Shown: positions 1-8,922 of the stretch, one piece after another
How positions within the stretch are numbered: position 1 is the stretch's first letter
Layout of the letters: the number at the start of each line of letters is the position of its first letter
Origin: an uncultured Mollicutes bacterium
GTDB taxonomy: Bacteria; Bacillota_I; Bacilli_A; Acholeplasmatales; Anaeroplasmataceae
Direction of reading: 5' to 3'
Assembly: GCA_900540705.1 (NCBI GenBank)
Contig: UQGR01000007.1
Location: 1-45,729 of the forward strand
DNA length: 45,729 nucleotides
Translations under genes and position numbers: made by a program
Notes under the pieces: generated by a model
Told to the model about the DNA's origin: nothing
Database searches by the model: none
Seen by the model: only the letters and a program-made list of their open reading frames with translations

Positions 1-2403
1 TATGATGGAAAAGAGCATTCCATATTTTGTGAGAACCTGCCAGAAGGAGCTGTAGCCACCTATACCAATAATAGAAAGGTTGAACCAGGCGAATATACGG
101 TTGTTGCCAATATTAAGACAGCCGATAATCAGCGTAAGATGAAAAATGCTAAGATGACCATTAATTTCTTATCTTCTGAGTTAAGTGCAGCTGCTGAGCA
201 GGAGGTCATGGCAAAATCACAGTCAGCACGTTTCACCTATACCTTAAATAATGATGAGCAAGAGATTGTTTCTATTGTAAAACAAAATGGGAATCCTGTT
301 GATTTCTCTAACCTTTATAAGGTAGGTGTTTATGAGGTTGAGATATATGCGGCTAAGAGTAAGCATTATAGCGAAAGTAACCATGTTAAGCTACAATTGA
401 CGGTTAAAGAAAGTTTATATGGTGTATCCTTCAATGATAAGAGTGTGGAAGCGGATGGAAATGCACATCAGCTAACCTTAGATGGTACATTACCAGAAGG
501 TTATAAGGTAGAATATCAAAACAATGAAGGCACCACCAAGGGAGATTATTATGCTACTGCGATGATTCAGGATTCTACAGGAAAAACGGTAGAAACCCAT
601 AAAGCAACGCTATCTATTGATAATCCAGATAATGCAGCATTTGAAGCCTATCTAGACCAGTTCTTTATTGAATATCTAGAGGGAGACCAGCTATCTGTTA
701 ATATTTTCTGTGTTAAGCCAGAGGACTTTGGTTTATCTCGTTATGAAGCTCATTGGTATACCTATTCTTCATTCACGGATGCAGATGCTTCAGAGTCTCA
801 GAATAGCTTTACTGAGCTATTACGTCAGCATCATTCCTTTGATGTGGCGTCTTTAAGTGCTCGCCAAGAGATTGCTTATCATCAAATCGAAGAATTCTTA
901 GAATATCAAAAAAACTATTATTCTATTCCAGATATTCTTTTCAAAGAGAACCTTTATGTTGATCAATTTGGTGGCTATGTTGCCGACTTTGGAACATATA
1001 TGGAGGCCTACACCTTAAGAGAAGAAGCAGACATTGTAGATATCGTAGATTTTATAGTATCTACTGAGACAGCCTTTGCTTCCTATGTGAATTATTTAAC
1101 GGAGAAAACTGCAAAGGGATATGGATTGTCTGACTATACTTTAAATGCTATGTTAGATTATTTAAAGGATGTTTTAGATGCTCAACCTCAGGATGGCTCT
1201 AGTCATTATTATTTACAAGATGTTCTTAGTGCTAAAGTGGATGCGGTTGACTTTATAGACGCAACGAAGAAAGCAAACTATAAAAATCAAATTGCAGCAG
1301 CGCTTGCAGATAATTTTATGGTAGGAGTTCAGACTTTATATACAGGAGTACAAGGGTTTGTTGGCTCCCTAGATGCAGCAGATGAGGGGTATTGGTCATC
1401 CTATGAGGATGGTACGGAGTTATTTAAGCTAGAACTTGAGAGACTTCTTGGCTTAGAGATTGACCCAACAACCTATATCAAGGAATTAGATAATGCTATG
1501 AGAGAAGCAAGCATGCAAGCAAGCAATGCCCTTAACGTCTTAATTGATAAGTATAGCATTAAAACTCAATCTCAATTAGATAGTCTTTTGTCCAAGGCTG
1601 CAATTATGACTGGAACACCAAATGAAATGCTGGAATATTTAAGAGAGTTTGCTAAAACGATTGTTCCAACCCTTAAAACAACGCCAGAAATTGTTGTCAA
1701 GGAAATGGATATGGCTTCTGCTAAGGTTTCTAATGCGGTTGCATATTATATGAAATCCGCTTTAGATAATGATAAATTAGAATACATCACCTTAAATCCT
1801 GTCAAACTAGGAGATAAGAACGACGTATTAGGTACACTTTCCCATGAAGGATATCCTGGACATTTATATGCTTATGTTTATTCCAAGCAATTAAATCTAC
1901 ATAATATTTCAAAGATTATGACGAATACAGCCCATGGAGAGGGTTGGGCTACCTATGTAGAGCTTAAACTATATGAATATGCCATTGCTCATAGTTCAGA
2001 TCAAAAATTTATTGATGTTATGAATTATTTATATTATAATCAATTGTCTGGCTTCTTATTTGAAACAAGAACAGATGCAGGAATTCATTTCCAGAACTGG
2101 GATGCAACGAATGTAGCAGCTTATATGGATCAGTTGGGATATAATTCTTCTCAAGCTCAAGAAATTTATAATCTTTTAATTGAAACGCCTGCTAGCTATG
2201 CATCTTATGGCTATGGTAAATACTTCTTTGTTAGTCTTCATAATGAAGCAAAACAAATTTTAGGGAATGCCTATGACGAAATCGAGTTTAACGCGATGCT
2301 TTTATCTAAAGGCTGGACTTCACTTGGAGAATTAAAGAATACCTATGATTCTTATATGGCTAAGAAATGTCATAAGTATGGAATTCCTTATAACGAAAAA
2401 TAA
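1..2403 (+). CDS. Secreted Ig-like (MBG-type) repeat protein with C-terminal DUF885 peptidase-like domain (5' partial)
   Basis: The frame is open from base 1, so the N-terminus lies outside the window; the ATG at 139 is internal. 800 codons are visible. Residues 1-210 hold about three Ig/MBG-like beta repeats, recognised by recurring LPEG-x(5)-Y and GxY-x-(V/A)-x-A strand patterns typical of surface-protein stalks. From about residue 211 to the end the sequence matches the DUF885 family, including the HEGYPGH motif (His615) and the following GEGWATYVE (Glu647). These resemble the metal-binding HExxH and third ligand of gluzincin-like peptidases. DUF885 members are treated as putative metallopeptidases, but substrates are mostly unknown. 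The Ig stalk implies an extracytoplasmic location; the signal peptide is not visible. The gene ends with a good terminator. The domain call is firm; enzymatic activity is inference. Confidence 0.8.
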   Translation, partial: YDGKEHSIFCENLPEGAVATYTNNRKVEPGEYTVVANIKTADNQRKMKNAKMTINFLSSELSAAAEQEVMAKSQSARFTYTLNNDEQEIVSIVKQNGNPVDFSNLYKVGVYEVEIYAAKSKHYSESNHVKLQLTVKESLYGVSFNDKSVEADGNAHQLTLDGTLPEGYKVEYQNNEGTTKGDYYATAMIQDSTGKTVETHKATLSIDNPDNAAFEAYLDQFFIEYLEGDQLSVNIFCVKPEDFGLSRYEAHWYTYSSFTDADASESQNSFTELLRQHHSFDVASLSARQEIAYHQIEEFLEYQKNYYSIPDILFKENLYVDQFGGYVADFGTYMEAYTLREEADIVDIVDFIVSTETAFASYVNYLTEKTAKGYGLSDYTLNAMLDYLKDVLDAQPQDGSSHYYLQDVLSAKVDAVDFIDATKKANYKNQIAAALADNFMVGVQTLYTGVQGFVGSLDAADEGYWSSYEDGTELFKLELERLLGLEIDPTTYIKELDNAMREASMQASNALNVLIDKYSIKTQSQLDSLLSKAAIMTGTPNEMLEYLREFAKTIVPTLKTTPEIVVKEMDMASAKVSNAVAYYMKSALDNDKLEYITLNPVKLGDKNDVLGTLSHEGYPGHLYAYVYSKQLNLHNISKIMTNTAHGEGWATYVELKLYEYAIAHSSDQKFIDVMNYLYYNQLSGFLFETRTDAGIHFQNWDATNVAAYMDQLGYNSSQAQEIYNLLIETPASYASYGYGKYFFVSLHNEAKQILGNAYDEIEFNAMLLSKGWTSLGELKNTYDSYMAKKCHKYGIPYNEK

Positions 2404-2417
2404 AATATGATTTCTAG

Positions 2418-2451
2418 GGCCAAGAGGAAAAAGCTCTTGGCTCTTATTTTA
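2418..2451 (+). terminator. Rho-independent terminator after the DUF885 gene
   Basis: GCCAAGAG (2419-2426) pairs with CTCTTGGC (2434-2441) around a 7-base loop and is followed by a T-rich tract. Confidence 0.85.
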
Positions 2452-2482
2452 TTAGACTTATAAAAAGAAAGAGAGGAGAAAT

Positions 2483-2893
2483 ATGGACAAAATTATAGAA
2501 CATCTAAAAAACAATTACATTAAATATATTATTTTATTTGTCATTTCAATGGCTTCTATGGTGGGAATTGTCTATTTAAGAACCCAGAGGTTTGATCTTT
2601 TGGTTGGCTATTATGATGCCTTTTTCATCTTGGGAGCTGTTCATCTAGGATTGGGATGTCTATCCTTGGCAAATTATTATGGTGCCTTTAATGGAATCAG
2701 CTTTATTGGGCATTATATTGCAAATAATATTAGCAATCTGTTTCGTAAGGAATATCAAAGAGGTGCCAGATATGCGGATTATGTGGAATATAAGGATGAA
2801 AAAAGAAAAAATAATAAATTTAATTTTATACCATATTTCTTTTATGGAATAATATTTATTATCATTGCTTTGATTTTTATGAATATTATTTAA
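2483..2893 (+). CDS. Small two/three-TM membrane protein, DUF3899-like
   Basis: 136 residues behind a clear GAGAGGAG ribosome site. Hydrophobic segments lie near residues 13-32, 44-64 and 113-135. The middle part (YYDAFFILGAVHLGLGCLS followed by an NxxGAFNGIS-type turn) and the charged YADYVEYKDEKRK stretch before the last helix resemble the small Firmicute family DUF3899, whose function is unknown. The gene sits between two terminated or promoted units and has no obvious functional partner. The family assignment is from memory of the pattern and is moderate. Confidence 0.6.
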   Translation: MDKIIEHLKNNYIKYIILFVISMASMVGIVYLRTQRFDLLVGYYDAFFILGAVHLGLGCLSLANYYGAFNGISFIGHYIANNISNLFRKEYQRGARYADYVEYKDEKRKNNKFNFIPYFFYGIIFIIIALIFMNII

Positions 2894-2929
2894 TTAAAGG
2901 CACAAAAAAATGAATTATTAAGATAAAAA

Positions 2930-2969
2930 AACGAAAAAAAACAAATTTTCGTTGTAGAAAAAACGTTTT
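2930..2969. promoter_or_regulatory. Two adjacent inverted repeats upstream of the opp promoter (possible operator)
   Basis: AACGAAAA (2930-2937) and TTTTCGTT (2946-2953) form a perfect 8-bp inverted repeat. Six bases further on lies the perfect palindrome AAAACGTTTT (2960-2969), 14 bp before the -35 box of the opp promoter. The placement suits a regulator site; no regulator can be named. The right half of the palindrome fits a CcpA cre box but the left half does not. Confidence 0.35.
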
Positions 2970-2983
2970 CAGTGTAAAAACTC

Positions 2984-3011
2984 TTGCAAAACAAGGGCAA
3001 AAGAATATAAT
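2984..3011 (+). promoter_or_regulatory. Sigma-A promoter of the opp operon
   Basis: TTGCAA (2984-2989), a 16-bp spacer and TATAAT (3006-3011). This gives a leader of about 110 bases before oppA, in which the only visible structure is a weak CATAA/TTATG hairpin (about 3081-3094). Confidence 0.75.
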
Positions 3012-3128
3012 AGGTACAAAAGATAATTTTATTCATTTTTTTATTAAAGTAATAGAGTGTCTTTTTAGTAAAGCCTTTTACCATAATTTATTATGAATTA
3101 GGTTATTAAACAATGAGGAGGAAATTAT

Positions 3129-5816
3129 ATGAAAGGTAAATTTAAAAAAGCTGGTATAGCAGCATTATCTGCTTTAGCTGTATTATCTCTAGCTTCCTGT
3201 GGATCAAATGATAATGATAACTTAAAAGATATCACTATTCCAGATGACGCTTCAGATTTTAAAGCTTACGCATTAGTGGAATTGATGGATGTAAGAGACA
3301 GCTGTAAGCCAGACACCTTATCCGAGGATGTTAAGAAGGCACTAGGTGAGGTTTATGTTAGCTATAGTGAGAAAATTGTAAATGCAGACAATGAAGACTA
3401 TGCTAAGATTTATCAGCTTACGAAAGAAGCAAAGAAAGAGATGGCTAAGACAATTCCATATGCCAATGGATTGATTTCTTATGCATCAGAAAGTAATGAT
3501 GTAAAAACTGGAATACTAGGTGCTCTAGAAAAGTTTGCAGTAGACAATGGTATTACAGGTATGACATTATACGAAAATGGTAATCTTCAAATGTATAATG
3601 AGCGTGTTACTTTAGGAACTGAAAACTATATTTCAGGCTATGGTTTCGGTACATTAGCAGAAGGTAACCTTACTGCTGATTTAGATACTGAAAGTAATGC
3701 AGCATGGAAGAGATATTACCATACTACAGATTCTGAGGATCCAGGTACAGCAAACTATCTAAATTCAGATGATAGTGCAACAAGTACATATTATGGTTAT
3801 TTCTCAGCTTCTTATTTCACTCAATTTATGAATGAAACTAAGGATGGATACGATTGGGTTCCAGAATTAGCTAAGGAAATGCCAACTGCAGTTAACCCTG
3901 ATGATAATGGTATGGCTTCTAAGTGGAAGTTCCCTGTTCGTGTTGGTTCTGAATTAAAATATAGCAACTTATCTTCTAAATCCGATCGTGCAGCATTCAA
4001 TAATCGTGAGGTTAAATTAGAGGATTATGAAAATGCCTTTAAGTTATTATTAACTCAAAAGAATGGTTATTTCCGTGGTTCTGAGTTAGCAGCTCAAAAG
4101 GATGGTTCTGGTGCTATTGTCGGTGCAGCTGCATATTATAAAGCATCTAATGATGGCTTTAATGAAGACGCATGGAAGAATGTTGGTATTAAGACCTATG
4201 TAGAAGATGGTGAGGCTTGGTTTGAGTATGAATTTACTACACCATATACTCCTTTCTATGCTATGTACTATATCAACTCATCCTTATATCAGCCAGTTCC
4301 ACAAGACTTCCTTGATTTGGTAGGTACTACTGCTTATTGTGGATTTACAAATGATTCTTCTCCAGTAGACAACTCTTTAGCTTTAGGTTCTTATGTTTTA
4401 GAAAGATGGGATGCTAATCAGCAGGTTGTATATAAAAAGAATCCTAATTATGTTTATGCAAATGAAAAATTTAAGATTCAAGGTGTTCATATCAATATCT
4501 TAGAAGCTGCTAAAACAGATACAAATGCTGTATTTAAGGAATTCTTAGCAGGTAAAGTAGATTCTGCTGGTATTCCAAGAGACTACTTAGAGCAGTATAG
4601 AAATGACCCTAGAACAAGATCAACTTTAGGTGATTCAAACTTCAAGTTAAACATCAATGCTTGTGATGAAGAAACTTGGGAATATCTATTTGGTGAGAAC
4701 GGTGTTGTAACTCAAACTCCAAAGAGTCAGTATTGGAAGGTTAAACCTGCTCTATCTAATCCTTATTTCGTTAAGGCATTAAGCTTATCTATTAACCGTT
4801 TAGAATATGCAAACAACCGTGGTGTAGTTCCAGCAGTAAGTTATTTATCTTCTAACTACATGTCAGATCCTGAAAATGGTATGTCCTACAATGCTACACA
4901 AGCTCATAAGGACGCTATTGCTAACCTAATTGAGGGTACTGATGGTTATGGTTATAACTTACAGCAGGCTAGAGATTATTTCAAGATTGCTTTAACTCAG
5001 TTAGAATTAGACGGCAAGTATCAACCTGGTACACCAGAAAATCCTACTGTAATTGATTTAGAGATTGCTTGGATGGCTCCATCTCAAGAACAATCTTCTC
5101 ATAATGACGTTAAGAAGTATTTAGAGGATGCATTCAACCATGAATCTGTTTCTGGTGGAAAATATAAATTAAATATTTCTTTCTGGGTAGATCCTGCAAG
5201 TACGCTTAATGTATATTATAAGAAGTTAATGCCAGGTCAGTATGATATCGGATTCGGTTCTATTTCAGGTAACTCTTTAAATCCATTAGATTTCGTTTCT
5301 GTATTATCTTCAGATCAAACTATCTCTGGTAACTTTACTCTAAACTGGGGTAAGGATACAAATGATCCAGATAGTGATATCTTAGTATACGATGGTGTTC
5401 GTTGGTCTTATGATGCATTATGGACAGCTGGAACTTCTACTGCAATTGTAACAGATGGAAAATTAACACCAGTTGTTGCTCCTAAATTAGTTAAGCATGA
5501 GAAAAACGCAGATGGTTCTTATACAGCTGAAATAGAAGTTGTAGTTGCTTCTGGTGAAGGCTACACAGGTGAAGTAACAGATATCGTACTATACTGGGGC
5601 GATTATGAGACTACAGCCGATTATAAAGAGGAATCTGTTTGGAGCACTGTAACAAAGACGACAAAGGCTGATGGAACCTTAGTATTTACATTTACTGTTC
5701 CTGCAGATAAGGTAAACGAATATAAAACTCATATGGGATATGATGTTTACTATAAGAGCACTATTAATGGCGTTGATGATGAAGGATTAGTTTCATTAAG
5801 TAGTGAATATAACTAA
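3129..5816 (+). CDS. oppA: Oligopeptide ABC transporter substrate-binding lipoprotein
   Basis: 895 residues with a strong GAGGAGG ribosome site. Residues 1-24 are a lipoprotein signal peptide with lipobox LASC (Cys24), so the mature protein is anchored on the outer face of the membrane. The body is a family 5 solute-binding protein (SBP_bac_5): it has the characteristic GSYVLERWDANQQVVYKKNPNY block and the VKALSLSINR stretch. Family members bind peptides and deliver them to OppBC. It is much longer than the usual 520-600 residues. There is extra sequence in the N-terminal half, and the last roughly 110 residues (from about 780) form an Ig/FN3-like beta domain that replaces the normal C-terminal end. 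It is the first gene of oppABCDF; a hairpin separates it from oppB, as expected for a binding protein made in excess. Peptide specificity cannot be read from sequence. Confidence 0.9.
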   Translation: MKGKFKKAGIAALSALAVLSLASCGSNDNDNLKDITIPDDASDFKAYALVELMDVRDSCKPDTLSEDVKKALGEVYVSYSEKIVNADNEDYAKIYQLTKEAKKEMAKTIPYANGLISYASESNDVKTGILGALEKFAVDNGITGMTLYENGNLQMYNERVTLGTENYISGYGFGTLAEGNLTADLDTESNAAWKRYYHTTDSEDPGTANYLNSDDSATSTYYGYFSASYFTQFMNETKDGYDWVPELAKEMPTAVNPDDNGMASKWKFPVRVGSELKYSNLSSKSDRAAFNNREVKLEDYENAFKLLLTQKNGYFRGSELAAQKDGSGAIVGAAAYYKASNDGFNEDAWKNVGIKTYVEDGEAWFEYEFTTPYTPFYAMYYINSSLYQPVPQDFLDLVGTTAYCGFTNDSSPVDNSLALGSYVLERWDANQQVVYKKNPNYVYANEKFKIQGVHINILEAAKTDTNAVFKEFLAGKVDSAGIPRDYLEQYRNDPRTRSTLGDSNFKLNINACDEETWEYLFGENGVVTQTPKSQYWKVKPALSNPYFVKALSLSINRLEYANNRGVVPAVSYLSSNYMSDPENGMSYNATQAHKDAIANLIEGTDGYGYNLQQARDYFKIALTQLELDGKYQPGTPENPTVIDLEIAWMAPSQEQSSHNDVKKYLEDAFNHESVSGGKYKLNISFWVDPASTLNVYYKKLMPGQYDIGFGSISGNSLNPLDFVSVLSSDQTISGNFTLNWGKDTNDPDSDILVYDGVRWSYDALWTAGTSTAIVTDGKLTPVVAPKLVKHEKNADGSYTAEIEVVVASGEGYTGEVTDIVLYWGDYETTADYKEESVWSTVTKTTKADGTLVFTFTVPADKVNEYKTHMGYDVYYKSTINGVDDEGLVSLSSEYN

Positions 5817-5850
5817 ACATAATAATAATTAAGTAATTATATTTTAGAAA

Positions 5851-5895
5851 AATAAAGCAATTCGATTCCCGTAATAGGCGTTGGATTGCTTTATT
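5851..5895 (+). terminator. Intercistronic stem-loop between oppA and oppB
   Basis: ATAAAGCAAT (5852-5861) pairs with ATTGCTTTAT (5885-5894), extended inward by a G-U and a C-G pair. No run of T follows, so this is more likely a partial terminator or mRNA-stabilising structure that lowers permease expression relative to oppA. Confidence 0.65.
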
Positions 5896-5954
5896 ATGCA
5901 TTATAAGAATATATTATCCTTAAAGCCATTTGGGGGTAATAGAGGAGTGATTTC

Positions 5955-6992
5955 ATGGCTAAATATGTATTCAAAAGAGTTTTATTGGCACTCGTAACAG
6001 CTTTCATTATTTTATCCCTAACTTTTATTTTAATGAAGCTATTACCTTATCAAAAGCCAATTGGTCAGGACAATAATCTTTTCTCTTACTATGAAAAAGA
6101 GGTTAGATTAGGTTATGTTGCATCCTTTACAAATGAAAGACCTGATATGGGAGAACTTTTATTTAGTTATAAGCTAGATAAAGCGACGACTTACTATTAT
6201 TATCAGGTTCCTGTTATGGAGCAGTATGGACACTGGCTATCCAATATTTTAACAAAATGGGATTGGGGATATTCTACAGAAATTCGACAGAATGTATCTG
6301 CAATGGTATTGATTGGAGAAGGTCTTTCTGTTTCTATCAAATTGAATATTATTTCTGTATTAATATCTGTACCAATCGGTATATTATTAGGAATTGTGGC
6401 GGCACTTAAGAAGAATACCGCAGTGGACAATTTTATTTCTACAGCAGTAATGGTGTTTATCTCTGTTCCTAACTTTATATTAATAACCTTATTAATGCTG
6501 TGGCTTTGCTATTCAGCAAAATTACTGCCTACGCAATTTCCATTTCCAACTGATCCGCCAGAAAAACAGGCGCTCGGGTATGTTCTACCAGTTATCTGTT
6601 TGTCCTTTGGTTCCATTTGTGGATATTGTCGTTTTACGAGAGCAGAATTGTGCGATGTTATGTCCAGTGAATATCTTTTACTAGCAAGAACAAAAGGATT
6701 AACAAAGCGTCAAGCGATACTTCGTCATGCCTTAAGAAATGCTATGGTGCCTATTTTCCCATCTATTTTGGCTGAGGTTATCGGTCTTTTGGGTGGTTCC
6801 ATGATTCTTGAACAATTGTATGGTATACCTGGTATTGGTAAGTTGTTTATTACGGCATTAAATTCAAAGGATTTTAACGTTCTATTTGTGGATATGGCTG
6901 TATTCACGTCATTAGGTTTGCTTGCAGGTGTTATCCTAGACTTATCTTATGGATTTATCGATCCTAGAATTAGAATGGGGGCGAAGAAATAA
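5955..6992 (+). CDS. oppB: Oligopeptide ABC transporter permease OppB
   Basis: 345 residues, a normal length for DppB/OppB permeases. A first transmembrane helix (about residues 8-30) is followed by an extracellular segment of about 90 residues and the five-helix binding-protein-dependent permease core from about residue 125. The cytoplasmic coupling loop EYLLLARTKGLTKRQAILRHALRNA is the EAA motif that docks on the ATPase. The ribosome site AGAGGAG precedes the ATG. The stop codon shares its last base with the oppC start, which indicates translational coupling. OppB and OppC together form the membrane channel for peptides delivered by OppA. Confidence 0.92.
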   Translation: MAKYVFKRVLLALVTAFIILSLTFILMKLLPYQKPIGQDNNLFSYYEKEVRLGYVASFTNERPDMGELLFSYKLDKATTYYYYQVPVMEQYGHWLSNILTKWDWGYSTEIRQNVSAMVLIGEGLSVSIKLNIISVLISVPIGILLGIVAALKKNTAVDNFISTAVMVFISVPNFILITLLMLWLCYSAKLLPTQFPFPTDPPEKQALGYVLPVICLSFGSICGYCRFTRAELCDVMSSEYLLLARTKGLTKRQAILRHALRNAMVPIFPSILAEVIGLLGGSMILEQLYGIPGIGKLFITALNSKDFNVLFVDMAVFTSLGLLAGVILDLSYGFIDPRIRMGAKK

Positions 6993-8920
6993 TGAGTGAT
7001 TTACATAATGATGTTGATTTAAATCAATATGAAATTACAAAGGATGATTTCAAACTTATTCAAAAAGATTATAAGATTCATGATGAAAAAATCCAAAGAA
7101 AACCAACAACCTTTTTTAAGGATTGCTTAAGAAGATTTAGAAAAAGCAAGTCCTCTGTTGTTGGCGCCATTGTATTAGGAACATTGGTCCTATTAGCTAT
7201 TTTTCTTCCGATTTTTTCTACCTATAACATTGATTCACCAAGCCCTTCTGAGGTTCTTTTAGCTCCAAAACTTTTTTCATCAGGAACAGGTTTTTGGGAT
7301 GGTACTACCAGGGTAGAGCACGTTGCATATGATCAAGACAAAAAGCAACCAGCAGATTATTATGCTCCAGCTGTTACAGAACTAAGTGTAGACTCAACGC
7401 CTACATTAATTAATGTTGCAAACAAGTATGCAAAAGGTGGCTATTTCATGTTTGTCAATGAAAATGCCAACAAGCTTTCAACGGATTCAAGCGCTACGAA
7501 ACTATTACTGACAAATACAACCTCTTTTACAATAGATGGTGGTTTTAAAGTAAAGATTTCCTTTGGCGATACAGATGGTATTGAGAACCGTACGATAGGA
7601 GAATTTAGAATTTATTTATCCTATAAATCAGCTTCAGGCGGATTTGCTCAGCAGGTTACAATTCAAGATTTCTCTAGAGATTATAGTGATAAAGAATTTG
7701 ATATTAGTGCTATTATGCTAGAAAATAATATAACCAATGCTAAGGATACACGTCTTGGTTTTGAGTTGAAGGCAGGCAATAATCAGGAAAGTTATATTTT
7801 AATTAAATCTTGTGTATTTACTTGTAATGATACAGTATCTGAAGAAATCAAGAAAGAAATTGATGCAATTTCAATTCATGATGCGACACAATCTGTGTTA
7901 TATGCTCAGGATGAAGAGACAAAGCTATTCCCTAAGGGATATTGGTCTTGTACAGGGCAAAAGAAGATTTTTGCTGCCGAAATGCTTTATTGTTCTTTTA
8001 AATATGATACTTATGCAGGTGCTTATGACACACTAGATAAGACTGTAGCAATTTCTGATTTAGATAACTATATTCGTCTGGGATATTGCTCCTATGAAAG
8101 AGGGAATCCTTCCTCATTCAAGAAGCTTTCTGATAAGTGTCCGATTGAAGAAGTCTATTCTGAAACAACCAACCGTATTGGTAAGGTTATTTCTGTAGAG
8201 GCAAGTGTTTGCAGATATAAAGAATTAGGCTATGATTCTATGCCAATTTTCCTTTTTGGTACTGACAATCAAGGACATGATATTGTTAAAAAAGCATTTG
8301 CTGGTTTACGTACCTCTTTAATTCTGGGTGTATGTACAGCAGCATTCTGTTTGTTATTTGGTATATGTTGGGGTGCTATTTCTGGATACTTTGGTGGCAA
8401 CGTGGATTTAGCAATGGAGCGTTTCTGCGATATTCTTGGTGGTATACCAAATATAATTGTTATGACATTGTGTATCTTGCATTTGGGTAATAACTTCTTT
8501 GTTTTCTTCCTGGCACTTTGTATGACAGGATGGATGGGAACGGCTGCCCGAACAAGAACTCAGTTTTACAGGTTTAAGGGTCGTGAGTATGTATTAGCTG
8601 CACGTACCTTGGGTGCATCTGATGGACGATTGATATTTAGACATATCCTACCAAATTCTTTAGGTACCATTGTTACGTCATCTGTATTAATGATTCCTAG
8701 CGTAATTTATTCAGAAGCTTCCTTAGCTTATTTAAAGCTAGGCTTACAAGGATTACATTCCTTTGGTGTTATGCTTTCTGATAATCAGATTTATATATCC
8801 ACACACCCTGCATTAATTGTATTCCCATCCGTTATTATGTGTTTGATGATGATTTCATTTAACCTATTTGGTAATGGACTACGTGATGCATTAAATCCAT
8901 CATTGAAAGGTAGTGAATAA
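6992..8920 (+). CDS. oppC: Oligopeptide ABC transporter permease OppC with a large extracellular insertion
   Basis: 642 residues, about twice the usual 290-320. Residues 1-52 are a charged cytoplasmic N-terminus and 54-76 the first transmembrane helix. The conserved OppC core resumes at FGTDNQGHD (422-430) and runs through five helices with the EAA loop (YVLAARTLGASDGRLIFRHILPNS). Between helix 1 and the core about 340 residues (roughly 80-420) are inserted. They are rich in beta pattern and aromatics with several cysteines, and must face outside because that loop is extracellular in the family. The domain is not recognised; a beta-sandwich is likely. The start overlaps the oppB stop by one base. 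The permease role is firm; the role of the insertion (contacting OppA or the cell surface) is inference. Confidence 0.9.
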   Translation: MSDLHNDVDLNQYEITKDDFKLIQKDYKIHDEKIQRKPTTFFKDCLRRFRKSKSSVVGAIVLGTLVLLAIFLPIFSTYNIDSPSPSEVLLAPKLFSSGTGFWDGTTRVEHVAYDQDKKQPADYYAPAVTELSVDSTPTLINVANKYAKGGYFMFVNENANKLSTDSSATKLLLTNTTSFTIDGGFKVKISFGDTDGIENRTIGEFRIYLSYKSASGGFAQQVTIQDFSRDYSDKEFDISAIMLENNITNAKDTRLGFELKAGNNQESYILIKSCVFTCNDTVSEEIKKEIDAISIHDATQSVLYAQDEETKLFPKGYWSCTGQKKIFAAEMLYCSFKYDTYAGAYDTLDKTVAISDLDNYIRLGYCSYERGNPSSFKKLSDKCPIEEVYSETTNRIGKVISVEASVCRYKELGYDSMPIFLFGTDNQGHDIVKKAFAGLRTSLILGVCTAAFCLLFGICWGAISGYFGGNVDLAMERFCDILGGIPNIIVMTLCILHLGNNFFVFFLALCMTGWMGTAARTRTQFYRFKGREYVLAARTLGASDGRLIFRHILPNSLGTIVTSSVLMIPSVIYSEASLAYLKLGLQGLHSFGVMLSDNQIYISTHPALIVFPSVIMCLMMISFNLFGNGLRDALNPSLKGSE

Positions 8921-8922
8921 GT

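Noticed and set aside
2890..3084. Minus-strand open frame of 64 codons upstream of oppA
   Set aside because: It spans the opp promoter and dyads, has low-complexity Phe/Lys/Asn sequence and no ribosome site; a by-product of AT-rich DNA.
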